From the NCBI RefSeq assembly GCF_019931165.1, contig NZ_JAIOUP010000007.1, positions 47,396 to 111,395 on the forward strand: DNA of 64,000 nt, written 5' to 3'. Every line of letters starts with the position of its first letter. The first letter of the stretch is position 1. The translations under genes and the position numbers were made by a program. Below, piece by piece: positions 27,852 through 36,899 of this stretch. Origin of the DNA: Schnuerera sp. xch1 (GTDB lineage: Bacteria; Bacillota; Clostridia; Tissierellales; Tepidimicrobiaceae). The notes under the pieces are model-generated. The model saw only the letters and a program-made list of their open reading frames with translations. It ran no database searches and was not told the origin of the DNA.

Positions 27852-28592
27852 TTATACCATAGAGCGCAATGCTCCGTCTCTATACTCATTTGGACTTAAT
27901 ATAATGGGTACATTTCCTAAGTCTATAATAGATCTTCCGCCTTCAAACCCTGAAGGTTCCTTGCTGAATAATTGGTTGTCATACATAGCTCCTTGTCCTG
28001 CTATTTGTTTAACAATCGCAACTCTTTTTTTACCAGGTCGAATTTTATCATAATATTCATGTTTTTCAGTATATTCACGACCTGGTAACTTTTTCATAAT
28101 ATTTCTAATTTGTTGTATAAATAAATCACAGATTCTATGTCCTTCTGTAGCATATTTTCTGCTTGACATTAATCCCTCTTGAAATGTAACATCTACATGA
28201 ATAATATAGTCATCTTTACAAGGAGTACCTGCCCTATCCAAGAAAAGTTGTTCGTTTAAAATACCTTCAGATGATCCAAACTCAGCCATTTGAACTCCCT
28301 TTACATCTGCTCCTGTCAGCATTACATATACACCTGTCAAGGTGTGTGTAATCCCTTCTCCTAGGTCTCCTAATACTTTTGTAGAAATAGGAATTACATC
28401 CATAATGCTATTTACATACATATCATGTTCATAAGGGTTAATGACTTTAAGTTCTATATTATCAATTAAATCCTTGTTTATTTTGTCACGAAAAAAATCC
28501 TCAGTTAGAATAAGTCTTTTCCCTTCAATTGAAAATTTTTCTCCCAGCTCTATCTTCTCCATATGATAAGACTTAATTACTAAACGTCTCAT
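27852..28592 (-). CDS. prdD: Proline reductase-associated protein PrdD
   Basis: A 246-residue paralogue of the PrdA region just before its cleavage point: GVQMAEFGSSEGILNEQLFLDRAGTP and IAGQGAMYDNQLFSKEPSGFEGGRSIIDLGNVPIILSPNEYRDGAL have close counterparts in PrdA. It ends at the place where PrdA is cleaved, and PrdE continues the sequence. I start at MRRLVIKSYHMEKIELG (28592) because AGGAAAGAAG lies before it; an ATG 84 bases upstream is less well supported. No catalytic residue is known for PrdD. Confidence 0.9.
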   Translation of the reverse strand: MRRLVIKSYHMEKIELGEKFSIEGKRLILTEDFFRDKINKDLIDNIELKVINPYEHDMYVNSIMDVIPISTKVLGDLGEGITHTLTGVYVMLTGADVKGVQMAEFGSSEGILNEQLFLDRAGTPCKDDYIIHVDVTFQEGLMSSRKYATEGHRICDLFIQQIRNIMKKLPGREYTEKHEYYDKIRPGKKRVAIVKQIAGQGAMYDNQLFSKEPSGFEGGRSIIDLGNVPIILSPNEYRDGALRSMV

Positions 28593-28679
28593 TTCAACTT
28601 CTTTCCTATTATCCAATTCTATCACCCTTTTATTAATGTGTATCATCTGCCCTAAGATTAGGACAGATGATAACATTCA

Positions 28680-29399
28680 TTAAACTTTAGCTACATATTC
28701 ATATGGTAATGGAACAATTTTACCTGGAGTTTCAATTTCTTCTAATTGTGCTAATGTATCTCTACAAATATTTCTTTGCATATCTGGGTTATTTGGTTCA
28801 CCAGCATTTGCACCCATAGGAACTCTAGGAGCAACTGCTCTTGGAGTTCCATTTTGACGTACTACTGGAGGAAGTGCTGCAATAATTATAGTTGGTATTC
28901 CAGCTTCCTCAATCGCTCTCTGCACAATCACGGCAGAGCGGTGACAAGTACCTCAGCCAGCTGTCATTAAAACAGCATCTACCCCTTCATCTTTTAATAT
29001 CTGTGCAATTGCAGGTCCAGTTTCTTCAGTAAATACCTTTTGGTTTCCACCGCCACCCATGAATCCAACATGAGTTTCAGCAACTTCACCTATAAATCCT
29101 TCTTCTTTTAATTCTCTTAAACGATCAATAGGAAACATACAATTTATGTCCTTATTTACATCACCATTGTCATATCCACCATGTGATACCATTAAATCAC
29201 TTGTTTTTGCATCCTTTGGAATTAATCTATAGCTTGTATCTCCTGCTAGATTAAACCTCTTATCGGATTTTAAATGCACACCAGCTGCTGTTGCTAATGC
29301 AACCTTCATGTCCTTTAACTCTTTAGTTACTTGAGTAAAAACAGAAGGTGGTGTAATGGGAGCATAAATTTCAGATTGTAATCCCTTTACCAGACTCAT
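28680..29399 (-). CDS. prdB: D-proline reductase selenoprotein PrdB (UGA read as selenocysteine)
   Basis: The reading frame is interrupted by one TGA at 28955-28953 and continues in the same frame to 28680, giving 239 residues with U at 149. The context is LMTAG-U-GTCHRSA, a U-x-x-C pair that is the redox-active site of the 26-kDa reductase subunit. PrdB with pyruvoyl-PrdA cleaves D-proline reductively to 5-aminovalerate. A 6-bp hairpin starts 14 bases after the TGA (28918-28938) and may be the SECIS element. The start follows AGGAGGTATAAAT. Standard gene callers would split it into two. Confidence 0.95.
28918..28938 (-). promoter_or_regulatory. Candidate SECIS hairpin of prdB
   Basis: In the mRNA, CUCUGC and GCAGAG pair around a nine-base loop (CGUGAUUGU), 14 bases downstream of the UGA. 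The distance fits bacterial SECIS elements recognised by SelB. Confidence 0.55.
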
Positions 29400-29401
29400 A
29401 T

Positions 29402-29653
29402 TTATACCTCCTTATTTTCTCTTTGTCGGTCTAAATTACTGCGATATTTTTCATTTACTTCTGGACTCAATACTTCAAGAAAACTCATATTTAAGCCTAC
29501 TTCTTGTCCTACTTTTAATGGATAATCAGTAATCAACATCCTCCTAGGTACTTTAATATGTCCTAATCTTCCTTTAAAGTCTACCCCTACTGCTCCATCT
29601 TCTACCTCAGTAATTATACCTTCCATATAGATTATCTTATCGCCATATTTCAT
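29402..29653 (-). CDS. Small protein encoded between prdA and prdB
   Basis: An 83-residue acidic/basic mixed protein beginning MKYGDKIIYMEGIITEVEDGAVGVDFKGRLGHIKVPRRMLITDYPLKVGQEVG. The beta-rich pattern (two short VEDG/VDFKGR strands and a KVGQEVGLNMSFLEVL end) suggests a small SH3- or OB-like barrel. A gene at this position is common in clostridial prd operons (CBO2463/CBO2479-type), but its function is unknown to me. I choose the ATG at 29653 behind AAGGGAAGG; an upstream in-frame start would overlap prdA. It may assist assembly of PrdA with PrdB. Confidence 0.75.
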   Translation of the reverse strand: MKYGDKIIYMEGIITEVEDGAVGVDFKGRLGHIKVPRRMLITDYPLKVGQEVGLNMSFLEVLSPEVNEKYRSNLDRQRENKEV

Positions 29654-29669
29654 ATCATTAGACCTTCCC

Positions 29670-31517
29670 TTATGAATACTTTTCTTTACGTTTTTCACTC
29701 ATTGGAAGTGATTGTTCGTTTTGAACCCTTTCAACCTTTACACCATATTCCTTTTCAATTAAGTCTAGATTATTTTCTTTCACATTTGGATTCCAGTTTC
29801 TTTCTGCATCTTTCACTTCTTCGCCTTCCATTGCTGCTTTTAACATAGCCATAGCACGAATTGCATCTTCAGGGCATAAGACATTACAGGATAATACTTC
29901 ATTTTCAATACCATCTTTAGACTTGTTAAGATCTATCATATACTTCATATGCTCATTTCCTACTACAAGTGCACCTTGAACTGCACAGAACGACATACCT
30001 ACAACTGGGATATCTCTCATACCAATCTGTTCAATATGGCTAGCAAAGTCAATGTGATTGTTTCCAAATCCTTCAGTAGTTACAAAAGCACCATCTACAC
30101 CAAGCGCTTCTACAATCATACCTAACCTTTCAGAAACATAGAATTTTTCAGAGTTAATTTGTGGACTACCAACAAATAATACACCACAAAGATCTACTTC
30201 TGGATCATTCATAGCTTCTAGAACTAATGGTTCTCTCCAATAATGTCTAGATGTCTCTTTAGAAGCTGGTCCTATACAAGTCAATGCATGAATACCACCA
30301 TCTAATACTTCCAATGGACTCAACATTATTGGTACATTACCCAAGTCAACATTTGGCTTTCCACCTAGAACACCAACTGGTTCTACAGGTAATATTAAGT
30401 TGTCGTGCATAGCACCCTGTCCCATAATTTCCTTAACAATTACAACTTTTTTCTTTCCTGGTCTCTTATATTGTTCAATTAATTCTTCATCTACTACTAA
30501 GCTTTCATCTTCTACATTTTTTAGAGCATCTCTAATTTCTTGTGTAATAAAATCAGTAGCCGTATGAGCAGCTAATGGACCTCTTCTTTCCATGTTAGTA
30601 TGTTCTTGGATAACAACTTCAGTCTTGATGAAGATATCTCCTTTATCAGGTGAACCTGGTCTGTTCCACATAATATTTTGTTCTAAAATACCTTCTGAGG
30701 ATCCAAATTCGCCAATTTGTACTCCACCTTCATCAGTACCTGTAACCATCATAACTACTCCATCTAATACTCTAGTTACACCAGTACCTAACTTGTCTTC
30801 TCCTTCTTTTGTTGCTATTGGCTGTACATCCATAATAGTTTCACTATACTTGTTATATTCATCTTTAGTAATAATATCAATCTTTATGGATTTTACTAAG
30901 TCATTTACCTCTACAGCATCATCACAAACATTTTCTCTAATGTATAAAGTAGTCCCATCAATTTTTGTTTCTGGACCAAACTCTACCTTATCAATCTTGT
31001 AATGTTTCTTTATCAATTCTCTTACCTTTTTAGCTTCTTGTTTCTCTTCTGTTGTTTTATCAGCTTTTACTTCTATAGTATCTGTTACTGTTTGTGATGC
31101 TACGCCATTGGTCCCTACTCCTAGAGGGATTTCTAAATCGATATCTTCTCCTTTACCTATATGCAATTTGAAGATACCTGCATTTCCAGCTGTAGTTGCT
31201 GATTTCTTTGGAGTTTTTACTACTTCCTCCTCTTCTTCAATTTCTTCAACAGGAGTTTCTATTGCATTTGCACCTTCTACAATATCTGGAGTAATAGGTG
31301 TTAAAGAATCAATAGTAGCAGTTAACTTAGCATCCAAAACCTCTCCTATTTTTAAACAATTATCTGGAATTGTAAGCAATCCAGAATCTTCTAGATCCGG
31401 CAAAATAGCTGGATCTTCTAAATCACCGGCAGTAATTATTTTTCCTGCCTCTGTTCTACAACATACAACAGCATAATCCATTTTGTGTTGTTCTGCAGTT
31501 TCTGGAGTTATTGACAT
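29670..31517 (-). CDS. prdA: D-proline reductase proprotein PrdA
   Basis: A 615-residue precursor that self-cleaves to give the 45- and 23-kDa subunits, the smaller carrying an N-terminal pyruvoyl group that binds D-proline. The predicted cleavage bond is T413-C414 in GGIHALTCIGPASKETSRHY; the Cys becomes pyruvoyl. The N-terminus (MSITPETAEQHKMDYAVVCCRTEAGKIITAGDLEDPAIL) is typical, followed by an acidic linker (about 89-105). GQGAMHDNLILPVEPVGVLGG and GNNHIDFASHIEQIGMRDIPVVGMSF are family blocks. The start follows AAGGAGGTATATATAA, 24 bases after the true prdC stop. Confidence 0.96.
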   Translation of the reverse strand: MSITPETAEQHKMDYAVVCCRTEAGKIITAGDLEDPAILPDLEDSGLLTIPDNCLKIGEVLDAKLTATIDSLTPITPDIVEGANAIETPVEEIEEEEEVVKTPKKSATTAGNAGIFKLHIGKGEDIDLEIPLGVGTNGVASQTVTDTIEVKADKTTEEKQEAKKVRELIKKHYKIDKVEFGPETKIDGTTLYIRENVCDDAVEVNDLVKSIKIDIITKDEYNKYSETIMDVQPIATKEGEDKLGTGVTRVLDGVVMMVTGTDEGGVQIGEFGSSEGILEQNIMWNRPGSPDKGDIFIKTEVVIQEHTNMERRGPLAAHTATDFITQEIRDALKNVEDESLVVDEELIEQYKRPGKKKVVIVKEIMGQGAMHDNLILPVEPVGVLGGKPNVDLGNVPIMLSPLEVLDGGIHALTCIGPASKETSRHYWREPLVLEAMNDPEVDLCGVLFVGSPQINSEKFYVSERLGMIVEALGVDGAFVTTEGFGNNHIDFASHIEQIGMRDIPVVGMSFCAVQGALVVGNEHMKYMIDLNKSKDGIENEVLSCNVLCPEDAIRAMAMLKAAMEGEEVKDAERNWNPNVKENNLDLIEKEYGVKVERVQNEQSLPMSEKRKEKYS

Positions 31518-31541
31518 TTATATATACCTCCTTATCAATAT

Positions 31542-32828
31542 TTATTTATCTTTAATCTTTCTTACTAGTCTTTGCCCTGCAGCTCTTAGTACATGATCTG
31601 TATGATGATATGTTGGTACTCCTAACCTAGGAGTAACTGTCATAACAGTATTAGTTCAGTCACCGCAGCTACCAGTAAGAATTACTTCTGCACCTTTTTT
31701 CTTTAGAGATAAAACTGTTGAAGCTTGACCTGGGCAAATGCCTGGTAATTCACAACGATATCTACCATTTACATCTACCATCCTTTTACATTTTTCTTCA
31801 GCAACAACATTTCCACCCATAGCCTCTACAATTTCCTTTAACCTATTCTCTTGAGCTCCACATTCACAGGCAAGTATCCCAAATTTTCTTTTATCCTGTG
31901 GGAAAGGCATTGCTATTAAAATGCCGCCAAGAGTTTTAGTTACAGGGGTATCTTCTTTTCCATGTTTCCCAGTAAATGGACCACCTAAGACAATCTCTCC
32001 ATGTGGTTCTAAATATCCTCCAGCTTCTTCAATCAGTTCTTTTACTGGATAACCTATGGGCACATCCATAATTGTCTTACCTTCTTGAGCACCTTTTACC
32101 CTTCCACCTATAGTTACATCTTTGTCTATAACAGGCTTTCTATCCTCTACTGCCAATGCAATATTCTTTGTTGTCTCTAAATTTTGTATTACTGCGTTAG
32201 CTTCTCCAGGTAATTGTCCTGGCTTTAATTCTACTCCTAAAAGCTCTCTGACAATAACCCTCTCATCTCCAGCAGGATATAAATCAGGAAGATATTTTAT
32301 TTCTATGTTGTCATCACCTATCGCAGCTTTTAATTTAGAAATAGCTTCTTTATGCTTTGGCTTGATTGCAACAATTCCATGTTCTGCCTCGGTAATATCC
32401 ATAATGATCTTTAATCCACTTATTATCTTTTCTGTATTTTCTTCAAGGTAATGAATATTATGTCCTAATATAGGTTCACATTCTGTTGCATTAACAATAG
32501 CATAACCTCCAGGTATCTTTGTCTTTAATTTTACATGGGTAGGAAATCCTGCACCACCAGCTCCTACAATTCCTGCTTCTGCTATTGCATCCAATGCATC
32601 ATCTGTCTCATCTATGGGTAAAAAATCTTTTGATTGATTTTTATCACCTAAGATAATGATTTCGCTTTCTGTAACAGACTGTACTTTCCCATTTACACTA
32701 CTATGGATATTAGCTCCTAATCCATTTGGTTCTGCAATTTTTTGTCCTCTTTTTACTTCATCATCTACTTTTACTATGGGTACACACGGTCCGCCAACAT
32801 GTTGTTTCAAAGGAAAACGGAATTTCAT
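31542..32828 (-). CDS. prdC: Selenoprotein PrdC, RnfC-like electron-transfer protein (UGA read as selenocysteine)
   Basis: With the TGA at 31658-31656 read as selenocysteine the protein has 428 residues, U at 391, in GSCGD-U-TNTVMTV. The 37 residues after U end at TAA 31544-31542. The N-terminal half resembles RnfC/NqrF-type electron carriers (KQHVGGPCVPIVKVDDEVKRGQKIAEP; AGIVGAGGAGFPTHVKLK; NATECEPIL). PrdC is thought to pass electrons from NADH to the reductase. Cysteines in ACECGAQE and LPGICPGQ may join the redox site. The gene is first in the operon, behind a sigma-54 promoter and GAAGGAGG. Confidence 0.93.
31618..31634 (-). promoter_or_regulatory. Candidate SECIS hairpin of prdC
   Basis: In the mRNA, ACUCCUA and UAGGAGU form a 7-bp stem closed by the loop GGU, beginning 21 bases after the UGA. 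A second hairpin (ACUGU/ACAGU) lies between, at 31636-31649. Position and the GGU loop resemble known bacterial SECIS elements. Confidence 0.55.
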
Positions 32829-32893
32829 CAGATTACACCTCCTTCATACATTGATAAATTTTAAACTTATTTGCTGTTTGCAACTATATATAA

Positions 32894-32910
32894 TGCAACC
32901 ATTGTGCCAA
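32894..32910 (-). promoter_or_regulatory. Sigma-54 (-24/-12) promoter of the prd operon
   Basis: Minus-strand TTGGCACAATGGTTGCA matches the consensus TGGCACR-N4-TTGCA at every defined position. It lies about 70-80 bases upstream of the prdC ATG and just after the terminator of the symporter gene. PrdR, the sigma-54 activator encoded farther upstream, is the expected partner. Confidence 0.88.
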
Positions 32911-32927
32911 GTCCATAATAATTGGTC

Positions 32928-32972
32928 AAAAAAATAACAGATCCTCTATTTTTCAATAGATAGATCTGTTAT
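32928..32972 (-). terminator. Terminator of the symporter gene
   Basis: ATAACAGATC / GATCTGTTAT with an inner CTATT/AATAG stem, followed on the minus strand by a T7 run. It separates the sodium:solute symporter transcript from the prd operon, whose promoter begins 18 bases beyond. Confidence 0.8.
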
Positions 32973-33162
32973 ATTGTTTTGTTTAATAGATATATAAATC
33001 CTAAAATAATACTTTATTGTCAATAATTCGACACTATGTTTCAAGCTTTTAGTACTTAAAGCCTATTGTTATGTTATAAAATAGATAATATTACCTATGT
33101 CAATTTTCCGTCATACCGTTGACTTTTTTTCGATACATTTTCATTTATTATCAATAATAACT

Positions 33163-34557
33163 CTATTGGTTTCGTAATTCATTCTTATTTTGTGTTAACA
33201 AGCTTACTATTATCAATGCTAATATAGATAATGGTCCTGCAATAAGTATACTATTCCAACCCATTGGTGTCTGTAATACTACGTCCCAAATAAGGACTGA
33301 AGCTCCACCTACTATTATAGATGCAAGCCCTCCTTGCTTAGTAGCCTTATCCCAAAATAGACATCCTACTAATGCAGGGGTAATAGCAGCTCCATACATT
33401 GAATAAGCATACATCTGCATACTCAATATCGATGGGAATAAAGTACCTATAGCTAAAGCTATTATAGCTAAAACAATAATTGTAATTCTTGTGAAAACTA
33501 GTTTTTGCTTATCAGTTGCATCTTTTTTAATAAGCCTTTCCCATATATCATAAGTTATATTTGTAGACGCCGAAAGCAAATAAGAATCAGCTGTTGTAAC
33601 GAAAAGTGCAGTAGCACATGCTAATAACAATCCTCCAACTATTGTTGGAAGCCCCATGGCAACTTGAAAGAACGCAGTATCCGCATCTTGTAAGTTTGGA
33701 TATAAAACTATGGCAGGAGTAACGATAGCAATTACTAATATATCTAATAGGAGTGATAGTCCAAATAAACCAAGTCCCGATTTAGTCGCTTCTTCTGGAT
33801 CCTTAGCAGCTCCAAATCTTTGGTATATATTTTGATCTCCTAATACTAAAAATATTGTTGGTAACATATATCCTAATAGTTGTACTCCATTCAAACCTCC
33901 TGTAATCGTACTTTTCTCTACAGGTATAGATGCAATCATTTCAGATAATCCACCTGCTTGGCTGATAGCCAAAGGTAACCCAATTAACATGGCAATAAAA
34001 ATAATAAGAGTTCCTATTGCATCTGTGTATGCTACAGATACTAAGCCTCCAACGACAGTTAAGAATACTACAAACACAGCACTAATTAATGTTCCAGTAG
34101 TAACGTCCATACCAGTAACCATATTTAATATATATCCACCAGCTTGAAATTGGTATGAAGTTATTCCTACATATGCAAGAACTATACAAATAGTAACCAA
34201 TGTTCTTGCTACTACCCCATATTTTTCCTCAATTAATTGAGGCACTGTATAGCCAGTTTTTTCTCTAACACGTTTAGCTAAAAATACTGCAATAAGAAGT
34301 AACCCTATAGGCTCTCCTATGAAATAAAATATTGATGCAATTGGTCCATTGGAATATACAAAATTTGCACTTCCAGTAATCATTCCACTTCCCATCCAAG
34401 TCGCTAATAGTGTTCCAACCAAAATTGGAAATGGTAATCTACGTCCAGCTGTAACAAAATCATCGCTACTCTTAACAAACTTTTTATTCAAATACCATCC
34501 ATATATAGATACCCCAATTAAGTAACCTAATATAATTAAAAAATGTACAGTTTTCAT
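33163..34557 (-). CDS. Sodium:solute symporter family transporter
   Basis: A 464-residue SSS-family protein with about 13 membrane segments. Typical parts are FVTAGRRLPFPILVGTLLATWMGSGMITG near the N-terminus, the central YTVPQLIEEKYG and GGLVSVAYTDAIGTLIIF, and LGDQNIYQRFGAAKDPEEATK. It is related to proline and pantothenate symporters. Its place between prdR and prdC strongly suggests proline uptake for the reductase, although substrate cannot be proven from sequence. Start behind AAAGGAG. It ends 190 bases before its terminator. Confidence 0.9.
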   Translation of the reverse strand: MKTVHFLIILGYLIGVSIYGWYLNKKFVKSSDDFVTAGRRLPFPILVGTLLATWMGSGMITGSANFVYSNGPIASIFYFIGEPIGLLLIAVFLAKRVREKTGYTVPQLIEEKYGVVARTLVTICIVLAYVGITSYQFQAGGYILNMVTGMDVTTGTLISAVFVVFLTVVGGLVSVAYTDAIGTLIIFIAMLIGLPLAISQAGGLSEMIASIPVEKSTITGGLNGVQLLGYMLPTIFLVLGDQNIYQRFGAAKDPEEATKSGLGLFGLSLLLDILVIAIVTPAIVLYPNLQDADTAFFQVAMGLPTIVGGLLLACATALFVTTADSYLLSASTNITYDIWERLIKKDATDKQKLVFTRITIIVLAIIALAIGTLFPSILSMQMYAYSMYGAAITPALVGCLFWDKATKQGGLASIIVGGASVLIWDVVLQTPMGWNSILIAGPLSILALIIVSLLTQNKNELRNQ

Positions 34558-34763
34558 ATAATTCTCCTTTCTTAATGGATTTCTAGTTATAACTTTTTAA
34601 CAAATATTAATATTACTAATAAATAAAAAGTTCCTCTCCTCCTTTCCATCCTTTGTAATAGATCTTTCCCACTATTCATTTTTAATTATAGTATAATAAC
34701 TATACCAACTTTATAACGGATATAAGAGATTATAGTAAACTCTTGTATTTTTAACAGATAAGC

Positions 34764-34830
34764 GCATCATTGTTAAATATTATCGAATAAAATATTAGGT
34801 ACTTTATGTGCGAATTTTTTATAATGATGC
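34764..34830. repeat. Inverted repeat between prdR and the symporter gene
   Basis: GCATCATT (34764-34771) is inverted as AATGATGC (34823-34830), with other short complementary words between. The 289-base gap otherwise shows only AT-rich sequence. It may be the end of the prdR transcript or a protein-binding site; no T-run favours the first. Confidence 0.35.
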
Positions 34831-34846
34831 CTACTTTTTTTAATAT

Positions 34847-36607
34847 CTATTGTTCTATTTTATATTTTTCTAACTTATAGTATAAAGTACTTCTAGGTAT
34901 ATTTAAAATTTCTGCAGCCTTCTTTTTGTTCCATCCGGTAGATTCCATAACTTTACAAATTATTTTGATTTCTGTATCTTCTAATACCTTTTCTAAATCA
35001 TATTCTGTTTGTTTTCCACTTATGTGATTGACATTTCTTAAAATTTCTGCTGGTAATAATTTCTTTGATATTATACCATTATTTGATAATACCACTAGCC
35101 TCTCAATTGTATTTTTTAATTCTCTGATATTTCCAGGCCATTCATAATCAGTTAGAATTTGTAATACTTCTGGAGATATTTTAGTAATCTTCTTTTGGTA
35201 CATTTCCGAATATTCACTTATGAATCTATCTATTAATAAAGAAATATCCTCCTTTCGGTCTCTCAAAGGTGGAATTTTAATAGATATCACATTTAAACGA
35301 TAATAAAGGTCTTCTCTAAACAGTCCTTCTTCCATCATCTGTTCCAAATCCCTATTAGTAGCAGCAATAATACGAGCATTGACTTTTACAGACTCTTCTC
35401 CCCCAATTGGTTGAATTTCTCCATCTTGTAAGGCACGCAACAATTTAGCTTGCATATCAATCGGCATCTCTCCAATTTCGTCTAAAAACAGGGTGCCTCC
35501 ATCAGCCAACTGAAATTTTCCCTTTTTCCCTTTTGTCAAAGCTCCTGTAAACGCTCCACTTGCATATCCAAATAATTCACTTTCCAACAAATTACTAGGA
35601 ATAGCACTACAATTTACAGCAATAAAGCTTCCTTTACGTCCACTATCTAAATGTATCCCTCTAGCAAAAACCTCTTTACCTGTTCCGCTTTCGCCAGTAA
35701 TTAATACATTTACATCTGTTTTTGATATTTGCTGAGCTAATCTAATAGTATCTGTAAATTCTTTATTTTTTCCAACTATTTTTTCTCCAAATTGATACTG
35801 GTCTTTAACTACTTTCTTATATTCTGTTTCTAGAAGTTTTACTCTTGTATTAACTTTCTCCAACTCATTATATAATTCTGTAACCTCCGTAATATCCCTT
35901 TCCGATGATACTGCACCTATTAATTGATCTCCAAAAAAAATGGGTTTGGCTGAGATAGCAACATATGATCCTTCTCTTGGAGAATGGTTGATATTTTCAA
36001 TAGGTTTTTTCTTTTCTATTACTTTACTTAATAAAGCATTAGGAAAGTAATCGTTTAATTTTTGTCCCAATATTTCCTTTGCACTAACTTGATAAATATT
36101 CTCTGCACTCTTATTCCATAGCTTTACAATTTTATTACTATCTATAACACAAACACCTTCATGTAATTGGTCTATAACTTTTTGTAAATGATTGCAAAGT
36201 TCCTCTATTTGTGCATAATAATTATCACGTAAAGAAATACTGTCCACTACACCTATTATCTTTTCTCCATCTAATACAGGCAAACGTCCTATATTATTTT
36301 TTACCATGAAATCTCTTGCCTCTTTTGCCGTCTGTTCTGAAGTAGAAGCATGAACTGGTGATGTCATATATTGACTAACTGGCTTATTCACATCACTCCC
36401 ATCTCGGAAAATTTGGCCAATATCTCTAAAGGTAATAATTCCCAATATCTTTTCTTTTTCATCTTCTAATGCAATGAAGGCCTCTTGTCTATTATTTACG
36501 ATCATTTTCTTACAAACATGAATTAACGCATCTGTAGGACTTACTTTTAAAAAGTCAGTAGACATGATATCCTTAACATTCAACTTTATAGTTTGATTGA
36601 ATATCAT
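34847..36607 (-). CDS. prdR: Sigma-54-dependent activator PrdR
   Basis: A 586-residue enhancer-binding protein. Two CBS domains (about residues 10-130: VKDIMSTDFLKVSPTDALIHV, VSQYMTSPVHASTSEQTAKEARDFM) precede a PAS domain (about 140-250) and a short coiled coil. The AAA+ domain has Walker A GESGTGKE, GAFTGA, Walker B LFLDEIGEM and DYEWPGNIRELKNTIERL; a Fis helix-turn-helix (NKKKAAEILNIPRSTLYYKLEKYKI) ends it. The layout is that of PrdR, which activates prd genes in response to proline. I start at the ATG at 36607; GAGGAGG lies directly before it. CBS domains may sense adenine nucleotides. Confidence 0.93.
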   Translation of the reverse strand: MIFNQTIKLNVKDIMSTDFLKVSPTDALIHVCKKMIVNNRQEAFIALEDEKEKILGIITFRDIGQIFRDGSDVNKPVSQYMTSPVHASTSEQTAKEARDFMVKNNIGRLPVLDGEKIIGVVDSISLRDNYYAQIEELCNHLQKVIDQLHEGVCVIDSNKIVKLWNKSAENIYQVSAKEILGQKLNDYFPNALLSKVIEKKKPIENINHSPREGSYVAISAKPIFFGDQLIGAVSSERDITEVTELYNELEKVNTRVKLLETEYKKVVKDQYQFGEKIVGKNKEFTDTIRLAQQISKTDVNVLITGESGTGKEVFARGIHLDSGRKGSFIAVNCSAIPSNLLESELFGYASGAFTGALTKGKKGKFQLADGGTLFLDEIGEMPIDMQAKLLRALQDGEIQPIGGEESVKVNARIIAATNRDLEQMMEEGLFREDLYYRLNVISIKIPPLRDRKEDISLLIDRFISEYSEMYQKKITKISPEVLQILTDYEWPGNIRELKNTIERLVVLSNNGIISKKLLPAEILRNVNHISGKQTEYDLEKVLEDTEIKIICKVMESTGWNKKKAAEILNIPRSTLYYKLEKYKIEQ

Positions 36608-36622
36608 AAAAATCCTCCTCAA

Positions 36623-36899
36623 TTCTACATTTATTGTATTATATCAGTTTGGATAAATAAGACATGTGAAAACAACTAAGAAGTAAAATCTTCCTTAATT
36701 TAGTTTAATGAGATTAAGTATAAATTATAGCAAAAAAGAAAATTTTAATTGTTAAAAAACAAATACTAATTGATTGGATATACATTCAGCATTATACAAT
36801 ATTAGCAATGTTTTGTGAACCTCGGTTTAATACATTTATTGTTATATAGTTGATTAGATAGGCTGTATCTAAATCATATAAGGAGTTTGTTAGAGCAAA
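36623..36899. other. Intergenic region with no recognised element
   Basis: This gap between prdR and the aldolase gene is AT-rich. I see no ORF with a ribosome site, no strong hairpin and no -24/-12 motif. Confidence 0.5.

Noticed and set aside
28680..28931. Separate 83-residue gene downstream of prdB
   Set aside because: It is the C-terminal part of PrdB after the UGA codon, in the same frame and continuous with it.
34691..34709. Sigma-54 promoter before the sodium:solute symporter
   Set aside because: TTGGTATAGTTATTATA keeps the -24 TGG but has AT where the -12 element needs GC, so it is not counted as a promoter.
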